Shown here: one piece after another, positions 1 to 8,481 of the stretch
Layout: every line of letters begins with the position of its first letter
Position numbering within the stretch: the first letter of the stretch is position 1
Source of the DNA: Flammeovirgaceae bacterium UBA1842
GTDB lineage: Bacteria; Bacteroidota; Bacteroidia; Cytophagales; Cyclobacteriaceae
Reading direction: 5' to 3'
Length of the DNA: 64,000 nt
NCBI GenBank assembly: GCA_002338655.1
Contig: DDIU01000020.1
Coordinates: 1-64,000, forward strand
The notes under the pieces: generated by a model
What the model was told of the DNA's origin: nothing
What the model saw: only the letters and a program-made list of their open reading frames with translations
The model's database searches: none
Made by a program: the position numbers and the translations under genes

Positions 1-275
1 AATGGTCAGTAATTAGTGATCAGTATCTAGACCCTATCTCACCAACCTCTCTTTTTGACCCGGACATACCATAAAGTATGCCCGCGGTCTGCTATCAATT
101 CACATCCATTCAAAGAACTTTTTCCCTTTTTAGTACAGAGTACAAAGTAATTGGTACAAAATATCTACCGGGATTTGTTGAGCAACAATAAGCAGCTTCC
201 CCGCCCATTTAAACTCCGTTTTTTCAGCGCCCCACGTGATCAAAACCTTCTGCTTTTATCACCGTTTTTCCGAAA
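1..275 (-). other. Non-coding leader, probably of an rRNA operon lying left of the window
   Basis: No convincing coding sequence is present between the left edge and purA. Read on the minus strand, the stretch below the two promoters at 283-428 contains GTTCTTTGA (complement of 111-119), which resembles the boxA antitermination element found ahead of 16S genes, and a bulged hairpin at about 62-82. A 16S gene would start beyond position 1, so this cannot be confirmed here. Positions 1-28 also look like 7-nt-phased repeats. Confidence 0.4.
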
Positions 276-282
276 GCGAGTG

Positions 283-313
283 CAAAGATAAGTTAACAAT
301 TCTCTTATCCAAA
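283..313 (-). promoter_or_regulatory. Bacteroidota-type promoter, proximal (P2)
   Basis: On the minus strand TTTG (complement of 310-313) is followed after exactly 19 nt by TATCTTTG (complement of 283-290). This is a perfect match to the Bacteroidota sigma-ABfr consensus TTTG-N19-TAnnTTTG. Transcription would start near 276 and run left out of the window. Confidence 0.75.
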
Positions 314-397
314 AATTATTCGATAAATATTTTTTGAACACCGAATTCATCCCCACACCCTCTCAACCAATACCCCCGCTCTTTTAGCAAGGGTCTG

Positions 398-428
398 CAA
401 AGGTAATAACCTTTTACTCTATCACAAT
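398..428 (-). promoter_or_regulatory. Bacteroidota-type promoter, distal (P1)
   Basis: On the minus strand ATTG (complement of 425-428) is followed after 19 nt by TACCTTTG (complement of 398-405). It has one mismatch in the -33 element and a perfect -7 element. It lies 115 nt upstream of the promoter at 283-313 in the same direction. Tandem promoters of this quality are typical of rRNA operons. Confidence 0.55.
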
Positions 429-454
429 AAATGTGTGAGAAATTATTTGAAAAT

Positions 455-1744
455 TTATTGGTGAGCCAAAACCTGCCCTCTAATAACTGTTTGAGTGCGG
501 TCTGGACCAATAGACACCATATTAATTGGAACGTTTAATTCCTGCTCCAAATAATAAACATAGTTTCTTAATTGTTCAGGGAATTTTTCAAACTCATCAA
601 CACCCTCTAAAGATGTACTCCAACCCTCCATCTCAATTAATATTGGTTCAATTTTTTCCTCAACAATTTCATAGGGCATAATATCTATTATTCGTCCATC
701 CTCCATTTTATACCCTGTACATACTTTTATTTTCTTGAAAACATTGAGCACATCAGCTTTCATCATAAACAATTGAGTTACCCCATTGATCATGATAGCA
801 TACTTCAATGCTGGAAGGTCTAGCCAACCACACCTCCGTGGTCTCCCCGTAGTGGCACCGAACTCATTACCTTCCTTCTGCATTAACTTCCCATCTTCAT
901 CGAACAATTCAGTAGGAAACGGTCCCCCGCCTACTCGTGTGCAGTATGCTTTAAAAATTCCAAATACTTCACCTATTTTATTTGGAGCTACACCTAGGCC
1001 ACTGCAAGCTCCAGAAGCTGTGGTGTTAGAACTTGTAACGTATGGGTAACTGCCAAAGTCAACATCCAATAATGAACCTTGCGCCCCTTCTGCAAGAACC
1101 TTAGAGCCATTTGATAATTCATCATTTACAGCATATTCACTTTCAATTAGCTCAAACTTCTTTAGAAACTTAATGGACTCGAAAAAATCCGTTTCGAGCT
1201 GTTTAAGTTCGTACTCACTTTTATAAAAGCCCAATATCCTTTCGTGGCTTTCCACGAGCTTTTGATATTTCTTTTTAAAAGAAGGTAAAACAATGTCACC
1301 AACTCTCAATCCTTGCCTTGCTATTTTATCTTGATAGGCTGGGCCTATGCCTTTTAATGTAGATCCAATTTTCTTTTTTCCCTTTGCAACTTCATATGCC
1401 GCATCAAGAAGCCTATGAGTCGGAATAATCAATTGAGCTTTTTTAGAAATAAATAGATTGGCGAAAACATCTAAGTTGTATTTAGCCAAAGCCTCAATCT
1501 CCTTTTTAAATATGACTGGGTCTAATACCACTCCATTGCCAATTATATTCTTAATGTCCTTTCTAAAGATTCCAGAAGGTATTTGGTGTAAAACATGTTT
1601 TATACCATCAAACTCAAGGGTATGACCTGCATTTGGCCCTCCTTGAAATCGCGCAACTACGTCATATTTGGGTGCAAGATAGTCTACAACTTTGCCTTTA
1701 CCTTCATCTCCCCATTGGAGGCCTAATAAAATATCCAACTTCAT
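455..1744 (-). CDS. purA: Adenylosuccinate synthetase
   Basis: Cytosolic enzyme that joins IMP and aspartate, using GTP, to make adenylosuccinate in the first committed step of AMP synthesis. The 429-residue product has the family's usual length. The N-terminal loop WGDEGKGK (residues 11-18) carries the catalytic Asp13, and GGPNAGH (35-41) carries catalytic His41, the same numbering as the E. coli enzyme. A TTGRPRRCGW segment near residue 310 contributes to nucleotide binding. The ATG overlaps the stop codon of the upstream STAS gene by one base, so purA is the last gene of a fur-STAS-purA operon. No clear terminator hairpin follows it. Confidence 0.97.
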   Translation of the reverse strand: MKLDILLGLQWGDEGKGKVVDYLAPKYDVVARFQGGPNAGHTLEFDGIKHVLHQIPSGIFRKDIKNIIGNGVVLDPVIFKKEIEALAKYNLDVFANLFISKKAQLIIPTHRLLDAAYEVAKGKKKIGSTLKGIGPAYQDKIARQGLRVGDIVLPSFKKKYQKLVESHERILGFYKSEYELKQLETDFFESIKFLKKFELIESEYAVNDELSNGSKVLAEGAQGSLLDVDFGSYPYVTSSNTTASGACSGLGVAPNKIGEVFGIFKAYCTRVGGGPFPTELFDEDGKLMQKEGNEFGATTGRPRRCGWLDLPALKYAIMINGVTQLFMMKADVLNVFKKIKVCTGYKMEDGRIIDIMPYEIVEEKIEPILIEMEGWSTSLEGVDEFEKFPEQLRNYVYYLEQELNVPINMVSIGPDRTQTVIRGQVLAHQ

Positions 1745-2094
1745 TATTTTAAAGAATTTTTCAGTACTTCAATTGCTTTACTTTCTGTTTCTTCGATTAT
1801 GAAGATGGCATTGAGTTTAGTGATGATTAATAATTTTTTCACGCTTTCCGAAGGTTTTAAGAGGCACATTTCACCACCTTTATTGCGAAATTTAGTGAGT
1901 GTAGTTATAAGTACTCCAATTCCACTACTGTTAATGTACCTTAATCCGGAAATATCAACGACACACAATTGAATATTCTTTTGAATATGATCATTAACTA
2001 CTTCAATGATATCTATACCATTGTCCTCCCCAATTAAATCACCTTTCAAATCAAGGAAAAGTATATTGTCTTTTACTGTATGTTCAAAACTCAT
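1744..2094 (-). CDS. STAS-domain protein (anti-sigma factor antagonist family)
   Basis: A 116-residue single STAS domain of the SpoIIAA/RsbV type. These proteins bind anti-sigma or switch kinases and are turned off by phosphorylation of a Ser in a DSSG loop. Here the loop is NSSGIG (residues 55-60), so the serines are kept while the usual Asp is Asn. The gene overlaps fur upstream by 4 nt (ATGA) and purA downstream by 1 nt, implying translational coupling. No partner kinase or phosphatase is encoded nearby, so the target is unknown. The family call is firm and the role is inferred. Confidence 0.85.
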   Translation of the reverse strand: MSFEHTVKDNILFLDLKGDLIGEDNGIDIIEVVNDHIQKNIQLCVVDISGLRYINSSGIGVLITTLTKFRNKGGEMCLLKPSESVKKLLIITKLNAIFIIEETESKAIEVLKNSLK

Positions 2095-2588
2095 GTTGTC
2101 TTTTTAGTCTTATTGTTGGTACTTTTATCGGTCTTTAACTTTATCCTGCAATCACCACAAATGCCATATAAATTGAGTGAATGATGAAGAATATCAAAAT
2201 TCAATAGTTCACCAACCATAGTTTGTATATTATGAATTCGTGGGTCACAAAATTCAACAACTTTATGGCACTCAGTACATATTAAGTGATCATGTTGTTT
2301 ATAGCCATATGACTTTTCATATTGTGCTAAGTTTCTCCCAAATTGATGTTTGCTTACTAAATCGCACTCCACTAGTAAGTCCAATGTATTATAAACAGTG
2401 GCCCTACTAACTCTATAATTCTTATTCTTCATACTGATATAAAGTGACTCTACATCAAAATGACCGTTACGTGAGTATATTTCCTCAAGAATAGCATAAC
2501 GCTCAGGGGTTTTACGAAGCCCTTTATTCTCCAAATAGGCTGTAAATATTTTATTTACTTCCTGATATACTTTTTCATTTAATGCCAT
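2091..2588 (-). CDS. Fur-family metal- or peroxide-responsive repressor
   Basis: A 165-residue Fur/PerR/Zur regulator. The N-terminal winged helix includes RKTPERYAILEEI and the recognition segment YRVSRATVYNTLDLL. The C-terminal half has the metal-binding HDHLICTEC region, and two Cys pairs (CTEC and CGDC) form the structural zinc site. The motifs do not tell Fur from PerR or Zur. It is first in an overlapping operon with the STAS gene and purA. A TATATTTG -7-like element (complement of 2611-2618) lies about 25 nt upstream of the ATG. Confidence 0.9.
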   Translation of the reverse strand: MALNEKVYQEVNKIFTAYLENKGLRKTPERYAILEEIYSRNGHFDVESLYISMKNKNYRVSRATVYNTLDLLVECDLVSKHQFGRNLAQYEKSYGYKQHDHLICTECHKVVEFCDPRIHNIQTMVGELLNFDILHHSLNLYGICGDCRIKLKTDKSTNNKTKKTT

Positions 2589-2652
2589 GAAATTTACTCT
2601 TTAAGGACTGCAAATATAGTATTCTTTGTGTAAATACTCTGAAAGCCGAACC

Positions 2653-4866
2653 CTATTCCTTCGGCTCTGAGCGGGAGACTTTTACTACGCCCTCTACTTT
2701 CTCCAATTTAGATGTGAGTAAATCCAAATGACGAGTGTCATTAATGTACAGCATGATCTCCCCTTCAAATATTCCAGTATCTGTATCGATTGACATTGAT
2801 CGCATATTTACCTTTAACTCTTCTGAAATAATCATGGTAACATCATTGATCAGACCTACTCTATCAGTGCCAATAATTTTCAGGCTTACAAGGAAGGAAG
2901 ACATATGTTGTGATGCCCATTTTGCTTTTACAACTCGATGTCCGTGGTTAGCCAGCAGCTCTGGGGCATTAGGACAAGAAGGACGATGAATTTTTATGCC
3001 TTCTGTTACGGTTACAAATCCGAATACACTGTCACCAGGAATGGGATTGCAACATTTCGCCAACTTGTAGTCAATGACGTCCATGTCCTCCCCTATTAGC
3101 AACACATCGTCTGACTTAACTTTTACAATTTCCTTTTCAAAAGATTTTGCATCCGAAATTCGAGTTGATGGCTTTGATTTTATTGTACTGGCTGGTTTAA
3201 AATCTTTAAACCTCCTTAAATCCTTATTATCAATTAGGCCTTTACCTGTTTGGTAGAATAGCTCAAACTGATTGGGTAAATTAAAATAGGCTCTCAACTT
3301 ATCGAAGGTGTCATTATTCGGTTCAATTTTGAAATGCTTCAACTTGCGGTACAAAATCTCCTTACCTTCGTCAACGATGTGTTTCTTATCTTCTTTAAGT
3401 CCTTCTTTTATTCTGGACTTGGCTTTTGAAGTAACGACAAACCGTAACCAATCTTCATTTGCCTTTTGCTTGGTAGATGTGAGTATTTCTACCTGATCGC
3501 CATTTTTTAGCGCGTAATTTATGGGTACTAATTTCTGGTTTACCTTGGCTCCAATGCACTTAGCGCCAACCTCAGAATGAATTTCAAAAGCAAAGTCTAA
3601 TGCGGTGGCTCCCCTCGGCAATGTTTTCAATTCCCCTTTAGGTGTAAAAGCAAAAACCTCATCATTGAACAAATTACCTCTGAAATCATCAACGAATTCC
3701 AATGCCGAAGAGTCATTCTGCTCTAACATGTCCCTGACCTTTGAAATCCATTGTTCCAGTCCTGAGGCACTTGTAGTTTCGTTGTCTTTATATTTCCAAT
3801 GGGCAGCATACCCTTTTTCAGCTATGTCATCCATACGGTGCGTTCTTATCTGAACTTCAACCCATTGCCCATTCTTTGCCATGACTGTGGTGTGTAGTGA
3901 CTCATAACCGTTGGCTTTAGGCGTGCTTATCCAATCTCGCAGTCTATCAGGATTTGGCTTATAAAAGTCAGTGACAATAGAATAAACCTGCCAACAAACT
4001 GCCTTCTCATTTTCGACTGGCACATCAAGAATAATACGGACTGCAAATAGGTCATATACCTCTTCAAAAGGAATATTTTGCTTTTTCATTTTATTCCAAA
4101 TGGAGTATACTGATTTTGGACGGCCCTTTATTACATAATTTAGTTTTTGTTCATTTAAACTTCTTTGTATCGGACGAATAAAGCTTTTTATAAATTTATT
4201 TCTTGTCTCCTTGGCAACATCTATTTTTCTAACAAGATCTTCAAAAACTTGAGGTTCGGTATATCTAAGATATAAGTCTTCCATTTCAGATTTGAAGGCA
4301 TACAACCCAAGTCGGTGTGCAAGTGGGGCGTATAAAAAAATAGTTTCTGAAGCAATCTTATATTGCTTATTTACCGGCATACTATCCAGAGTCCGCATAT
4401 TGTGCAACCTATCGGCTAATTTGACCAAGATTACCCGTACGTCTTCTGAAAGGGTTAGCAGCATCTTTCTGAAATTTTCGGCCTGCTGTGAGCTACCATG
4501 CTCAAATACCCCTGATATTTTTGTAAGCCCATCAATTATACGAGCTATCTTTTTGCCGAAATCGCGCTCAATTTCCTTAATGGTCCACTCGGTATCTTCA
4601 ACCACATCGTGTAATAGCGCTGAAATAATAGAAGTAGTGCCCAACCCTATTTCGTCAACGCATATCTTTGCCACTGCCATTGGGTGAAAAATGTAGGGTT
4701 CACCTGATTTACGTCTAGTACCACTATGTGCCTCAAGGGCGGTATTGAAAGCCTTACGAATCAATTTGGAGTCATTGTCTTTCAAGAAAGGCTTGGCGTG
4801 CCTTAACAATTGTCTATATCTTCTAACTATCTCTCTATTTTCTTCCTCTACGTCTATAGCAATCAT
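2653..4866 (-). CDS. Bifunctional (p)ppGpp synthetase/hydrolase (RelA/SpoT family)
   Basis: A 737-residue long RSH protein that makes and degrades (p)ppGpp in the stringent response. In order it has: an HD hydrolase domain with intact LLHDVVEDT (about residues 85-95), so hydrolysis should be active; a synthetase domain with RPKSVYSIWNKM and YDLFAVRII (about 250-290); a TGS domain (VFAFTPKGELKTLPRGATALDFAF, about 400-460); a conserved-cysteine domain with LAKCCNPIPGD (about 610); and a C-terminal ACT domain (about 665-737). Many Bacteroidota have both a Rel and a SpoT-like copy, so the specific symbol is left open. It stands alone, 64 nt upstream of fur on the same strand. Confidence 0.95.
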   Translation of the reverse strand: MIAIDVEEENREIVRRYRQLLRHAKPFLKDNDSKLIRKAFNTALEAHSGTRRKSGEPYIFHPMAVAKICVDEIGLGTTSIISALLHDVVEDTEWTIKEIERDFGKKIARIIDGLTKISGVFEHGSSQQAENFRKMLLTLSEDVRVILVKLADRLHNMRTLDSMPVNKQYKIASETIFLYAPLAHRLGLYAFKSEMEDLYLRYTEPQVFEDLVRKIDVAKETRNKFIKSFIRPIQRSLNEQKLNYVIKGRPKSVYSIWNKMKKQNIPFEEVYDLFAVRIILDVPVENEKAVCWQVYSIVTDFYKPNPDRLRDWISTPKANGYESLHTTVMAKNGQWVEVQIRTHRMDDIAEKGYAAHWKYKDNETTSASGLEQWISKVRDMLEQNDSSALEFVDDFRGNLFNDEVFAFTPKGELKTLPRGATALDFAFEIHSEVGAKCIGAKVNQKLVPINYALKNGDQVEILTSTKQKANEDWLRFVVTSKAKSRIKEGLKEDKKHIVDEGKEILYRKLKHFKIEPNNDTFDKLRAYFNLPNQFELFYQTGKGLIDNKDLRRFKDFKPASTIKSKPSTRISDAKSFEKEIVKVKSDDVLLIGEDMDVIDYKLAKCCNPIPGDSVFGFVTVTEGIKIHRPSCPNAPELLANHGHRVVKAKWASQHMSSFLVSLKIIGTDRVGLINDVTMIISEELKVNMRSMSIDTDTGIFEGEIMLYINDTRHLDLLTSKLEKVEGVVKVSRSEPKE

Positions 4867-4911
4867 TTGAAAAAGGTAAGATCAAAATTATGAAAAAACT
4901 TAAAAGCCATA

Positions 4912-4942
4912 TTTGTTCTATCAAAAAATATAAATACATTTG
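4912..4942 (+). promoter_or_regulatory. Promoter of tRNA-Leu
   Basis: TTTG at 4912-4915 and TACATTTG at 4935-4942 are separated by 19 nt, a perfect Bacteroidota consensus. The predicted start is about 12 nt before the mature tRNA. Confidence 0.85.
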
Positions 4943-4960
4943 CACTCCATTTTAAGGAAT

Positions 4961-5042
4961 GCGGGTGTGGCGAAATTGGTAGACGCACTAGACTTAGGAT
5001 CTAGCGCTTCACGGCATGGGGGTTCGAGTCCCTCCACCCGCA
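4961..5042 (+). tRNA. tRNA-Leu (anticodon UAG)
   Basis: A class II tRNA of 82 nt. The 7-bp acceptor stem GCGGGTG (4961-4967) pairs with CACCCGC (5035-5041), with discriminator A at 5042. The anticodon stem CTAGA/TCTAG encloses the loop CTTAGGA, giving anticodon TAG, which reads CUA/CUN leucine codons. A variable arm and the T-loop GGTTCGAGTCC follow. The 3' CCA is not encoded. Confidence 0.97.
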
Positions 5043-5052
5043 CAAAGAAATA

Positions 5053-5093
5053 CCCTCGATCACGATGAAAATTTATCGAGATTGAGGGTTTTT
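5053..5093 (+). terminator. Intrinsic terminator after tRNA-Leu
   Basis: Arms at 5053-5066 and 5075-5088 pair over 12 of 14 positions, followed by a T-run (5089-5093). It separates the tRNA from trigger factor. Confidence 0.8.
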
Positions 5094-5126
5094 ATTTAAA
5101 ATCACCACTATATAACCTTTATTGCA

Positions 5127-6461
5127 TTGGACATCTCATTAGACAAAAGAAATTCAACGGAAGCCTTAATTAAAGTTAAGTTAAAGGAGTCTGATTATCA
5201 ACATAATGTTGAAGAAAAAGTAAAAGACTATGCCAAGAAAGCCAGCATCAAAGGTTTCCGACCAGGTAAAGTACCTACTGGATTGATTAGAAAAATGTAT
5301 GGCAAATCAATTGTAGTTGAAGAGGTAAACAACCTACTATCTAAATCATTGCAGGAATACATTAAAAATAATGGCATCCAAATAATTGGTGAGCCTTTAC
5401 CTGATCAAGAAAAAGCAAAATTAATAGACTGGGAAAGTCAAAAGGATTTTGAATTTGATTATGAAATAGGGATGGTTCAGGATTTCAAATATGATATTTC
5501 TGACAAAGTCAAAGTGAAGTCTTACAAAATTGAACTAGACAAAAAGGGATTAAATGAAACCCTAGATAATGTTAAGAAGCAATACGGCAACGTAACTAAT
5601 CCTGAAAAAGGAGTTGAAGGAGATGGTTTTTTTGGCACGTTTACCGAAGTTGATGGCTCAATAACCAATGAATCATTACTAGAGTGGGATAGCATAGAAA
5701 AAAAAGAACAAAAAAAGTTTATTGGAGCAAAGCCAGGAGATGTTTTGGAATTTGAAATTTCAAAATTATTGAAGGACAACCATGGTTTAATGCGTTTGTT
5801 AGACATTGGTCATGATAAAGCTCACGATATTAAAGGTAAATTTAATTTTACCATTAAAAACATAAACCGAACTGAACCAGCAGTATTGAATCAAGAGTTA
5901 TTTGATAAAGTTTTCGGTAAGGATATTATTAAATCAGAAAAAGAATTTACCGACAAGGTAAAAGCTACCGTTGAGGAAAATTATCAGCGTGAATCGGCTC
6001 TTTTATTGAGTAGGGATATCAGAGACTATTTAATAGAAAAGACGAAAATGGAAATTCCATCGGAGTTTCTTAAAAAATGGCTTCTGGTAACTAACGAAGG
6101 TAAAGTAACTGAAGAAGACATAAATAAAGAATTTGATGAATATGCCAGATCACTTAAATGGGATTTGATTCGTAATAAAATCAGTGAGGATAACAAAATA
6201 GAAGTTGAAAATGCGGAAGTAGTTGACCGGGCCAAAATGATGATACTGAGTCAACTTGGTGGGGCAGGTGCTGCGGAACAACTTAAAGATCATATGGATT
6301 CATTTGCGGACAATTACTTGAAAGCTGAAAATGGTCAGAATTATATGAGACTTTACAACGAAGTAAGAGAAGAAAAAATAATGGGGTTAATTAAGCAGAA
6401 AATCACACTTTCTGAGAAAAAAGTTAACCTTGATGAATTTCGTAAGTTGGCGTCAAACTAA
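5127..6461 (+). CDS. tig: Trigger factor, ribosome-associated chaperone
   Basis: A 444-residue chaperone that binds the ribosome exit tunnel through its N-terminal domain and shields nascent chains. The signature GFRPGKVP (about residues 42-49) is the ribosome-binding loop. The central PPIase-like region is weakly conserved, as is common in Bacteroidota, and the C-terminal helical arms are present. No in-frame ATG suits the start. TTG at 5127 gives the family-typical N-terminus MDISLDK, and ATT at 5121 is a less likely alternative. It lies directly upstream of clpP-clpX, the conserved tig-clpP-clpX arrangement. Confidence 0.93.
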   Translation: MDISLDKRNSTEALIKVKLKESDYQHNVEEKVKDYAKKASIKGFRPGKVPTGLIRKMYGKSIVVEEVNNLLSKSLQEYIKNNGIQIIGEPLPDQEKAKLIDWESQKDFEFDYEIGMVQDFKYDISDKVKVKSYKIELDKKGLNETLDNVKKQYGNVTNPEKGVEGDGFFGTFTEVDGSITNESLLEWDSIEKKEQKKFIGAKPGDVLEFEISKLLKDNHGLMRLLDIGHDKAHDIKGKFNFTIKNINRTEPAVLNQELFDKVFGKDIIKSEKEFTDKVKATVEENYQRESALLLSRDIRDYLIEKTKMEIPSEFLKKWLLVTNEGKVTEEDINKEFDEYARSLKWDLIRNKISEDNKIEVENAEVVDRAKMMILSQLGGAGAAEQLKDHMDSFADNYLKAENGQNYMRLYNEVREEKIMGLIKQKITLSEKKVNLDEFRKLASN

Positions 6462-6485
6462 TATTTAATCGCTTTTGTTTACAAG

Positions 6486-6514
6486 AAGCCTACCCATTAA
6501 ACGGTAGGCTTTTT
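6486..6514 (+). terminator. Intrinsic terminator between tig and clpP
   Basis: AGCCTACC (6487-6494) pairs perfectly with GGTAGGCT (6503-6510) around an 8-nt loop, followed by TTTT. It suggests that clpP-clpX also has its own transcription start. Confidence 0.75.
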
Positions 6515-6569
6515 GGTATAAAACTAGAAATTCTTGTTATAATTGAGTACTTTAAAAGACAATCTAAAC

Positions 6570-7238
6570 ATGATTAATAAAGAAGAATTCAGAAAATTTG
6601 CCGTTAAAGGGCAAGGGATCAACGGACAAACGTTTGATGACTACGCAAATAGCATTCAAGCCATGACTCAATATGTAATTGAAGAAAGGCCGGGAAATTT
6701 CAGGGCGATTGACGTTTTTACGAGATTGATCTCTGACCGAATTATATTTTTAGGCATGGGTATCGATGACCAAATTGCCAATATTATTACAGCACAATTG
6801 CTGTTTTTAGAGTCCAGCGACCCTAAAAAAGACATCATCATGTACATCAATAGTCCTGGAGGATCAGTATATGCTGGTTTGGGGATTTATGATACAATGA
6901 ATTATGTTAATCCTGATGTGGCTACAATATGTACTGGTTTGGCCGCTTCAATGGGTGCTGTTTTATTAGCTTCTGGGCATGAAAAGAAAAGATCTGCTCT
7001 TCCTCATGCAAGAATTATGATCCATCAACCAATGAGTGGAATGCAAGGTCAGGCATCAGATATGGAAATTTCTTTAAGACAGACCCTAGAGGTTAAAAAA
7101 GATTTATACAACATTCTTGCTAAGCATAGTGGTCAGAAATACGATAAAATTGAAAAAGATTCAGATCGTGACTATTGGATGAGGGCCAGCGAAGCAAAAA
7201 CATACGGATTAATAGACGAAGTACTTGAAAAAAAATAA
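6570..7238 (+). CDS. clpP: ATP-dependent Clp protease proteolytic subunit
   Basis: Serine protease that forms the tetradecameric ClpP barrel and degrades substrates fed by ClpX. Counting from ATG 6570 (222 residues), the catalytic triad is Ser127 (GLAASMGA), His152 (MIHQPMSG) and Asp201 (DRDYWM). I chose ATG 6570 because it gives the usual MINKEEFRKFAVK start; an in-frame TTG at 6543 would add nine residues. The stop lies 7 nt before clpX, so the two are cotranscribed. Confidence 0.96.
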   Translation: MINKEEFRKFAVKGQGINGQTFDDYANSIQAMTQYVIEERPGNFRAIDVFTRLISDRIIFLGMGIDDQIANIITAQLLFLESSDPKKDIIMYINSPGGSVYAGLGIYDTMNYVNPDVATICTGLAASMGAVLLASGHEKKRSALPHARIMIHQPMSGMQGQASDMEISLRQTLEVKKDLYNILAKHSGQKYDKIEKDSDRDYWMRASEAKTYGLIDEVLEKK

Positions 7239-7245
7239 AACAGAA

Positions 7246-8481
7246 ATGTCAGAAGTTACTTGTTCATTTTGTGGTAGAAATAAGAAAGATGTAGACCTGA
7301 TGATATCAGGTATTCATGCACACATTTGTGACAAGTGTATCACGCAGGCGAATCAAATTCTTTCTGAAGAGAAAAAATCTGGGGGTAGTGAAGGGGGTGC
7401 ACCAAGTTTCAATTTGGTGAAACCCATAGAAATGAAGAAGTTTCTTGATGAATTTGTAATTGGGCAAGACCAAGCCAAGAAAGTAATGTCAGTTGCAGTG
7501 TACAATCATTATAAGCGACTAATGCAAAAGCCATCAGAAGATGATGTTACCATCGAGAAATCGAACATCATTATGGCTGGTGAAACAGGGACTGGGAAAA
7601 CATACTTAGCCCGAACGTTGGCAAAAATACTGCAAGTTCCATTTTGTATTGCTGATGCCACTGTACTAACAGAAGCTGGATATGTTGGTGAAGATGTAGA
7701 AAGTATTCTTACACGATTATTACAATCTGCAGATTATGAAGTTGAGGCTGCCGAAAGAGGTATAGTATATATAGACGAACTGGATAAAATAGCCAGGAAA
7801 TCGGATAACCCATCCATAACACGTGATGTTAGTGGAGAAGGAGTCCAACAAGCCTTGCTGAAGCTGTTAGAAGGCACTGTAGTCAATGTTCCGCCACAAG
7901 GTGGCCGGAAACATCCAGATCAAAAAATGATTTCTGTAAATACAGAAAACATACTTTTTATTTGTGGTGGTGCCTTTGATGGTATTTCTAGAAATATCGC
8001 AAAAAGACTAAATACAAGACCTCTGGGTTTTGCATCGTCTGAAGATGCGTTAAAGCCATTGGATGTAGAAAGTGACAATTTGCTACAATATATTACTGCC
8101 CAGGATTTAAAAAGTTTTGGGTTGATACCTGAACTAATTGGTCGATTACCAGTGCTTACATTCCTTAATCCACTAGACGAGGATGCACTATCAAAAATCC
8201 TGACTCAACCTAAAAATGCCTTGGTCAAACAATATGAAAAATTGTTTGAAATGGAAGATATTGAGTTGGAATTTAAAAAAGGTGCGCTTGACTTTATTGT
8301 GCAAAAAGCCATGGATTATAAGCTTGGAGCCAGAGGTTTGAGGTCTATTTGTGAAGCTATTATTAATGATGCCATGTTTGAGCTTCCTTCTTCCAAGGAC
8401 ACCACCAAATTAATTATTACTAGAGCTTACGCAGAAGAGAAGTTCAATAAGTCTAAGTACAGTAAACTTAAGGTTGCTTAA
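7246..8481 (+). CDS. clpX: Clp protease ATP-binding subunit ClpX
   Basis: AAA+ unfoldase that recognises substrates and threads them into ClpP. The 411 residues include an N-terminal zinc-binding domain with Cys6, Cys9, Cys28 and Cys31, Walker A GETGTGKT near residue 113, Walker B IVYIDELDK, and the GAR sensor-2 region (LGARGLR) near the C-terminus. ATG 7246 yields MSEVTCSFCG, the expected start; an in-frame TTG at 7225 overlapping clpP is rejected. The stop codon overlaps convergently with the stop of lpxB. Confidence 0.96.
   Translation: MSEVTCSFCGRNKKDVDLMISGIHAHICDKCITQANQILSEEKKSGGSEGGAPSFNLVKPIEMKKFLDEFVIGQDQAKKVMSVAVYNHYKRLMQKPSEDDVTIEKSNIIMAGETGTGKTYLARTLAKILQVPFCIADATVLTEAGYVGEDVESILTRLLQSADYEVEAAERGIVYIDELDKIARKSDNPSITRDVSGEGVQQALLKLLEGTVVNVPPQGGRKHPDQKMISVNTENILFICGGAFDGISRNIAKRLNTRPLGFASSEDALKPLDVESDNLLQYITAQDLKSFGLIPELIGRLPVLTFLNPLDEDALSKILTQPKNALVKQYEKLFEMEDIELEFKKGALDFIVQKAMDYKLGARGLRSICEAIINDAMFELPSSKDTTKLIITRAYAEEKFNKSKYSKLKVA

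Noticed and set aside
316..510. 64-codon minus-strand ORF overlapping the end of purA
   Set aside because: It spans the distal promoter and non-coding leader and shows no family resemblance or plausible start context.
4961..5093. tRNA-Leu as an integration site of a mobile element
   Set aside because: No integrase and no repeat of the tRNA 3' end was seen; neighbours are core genes.
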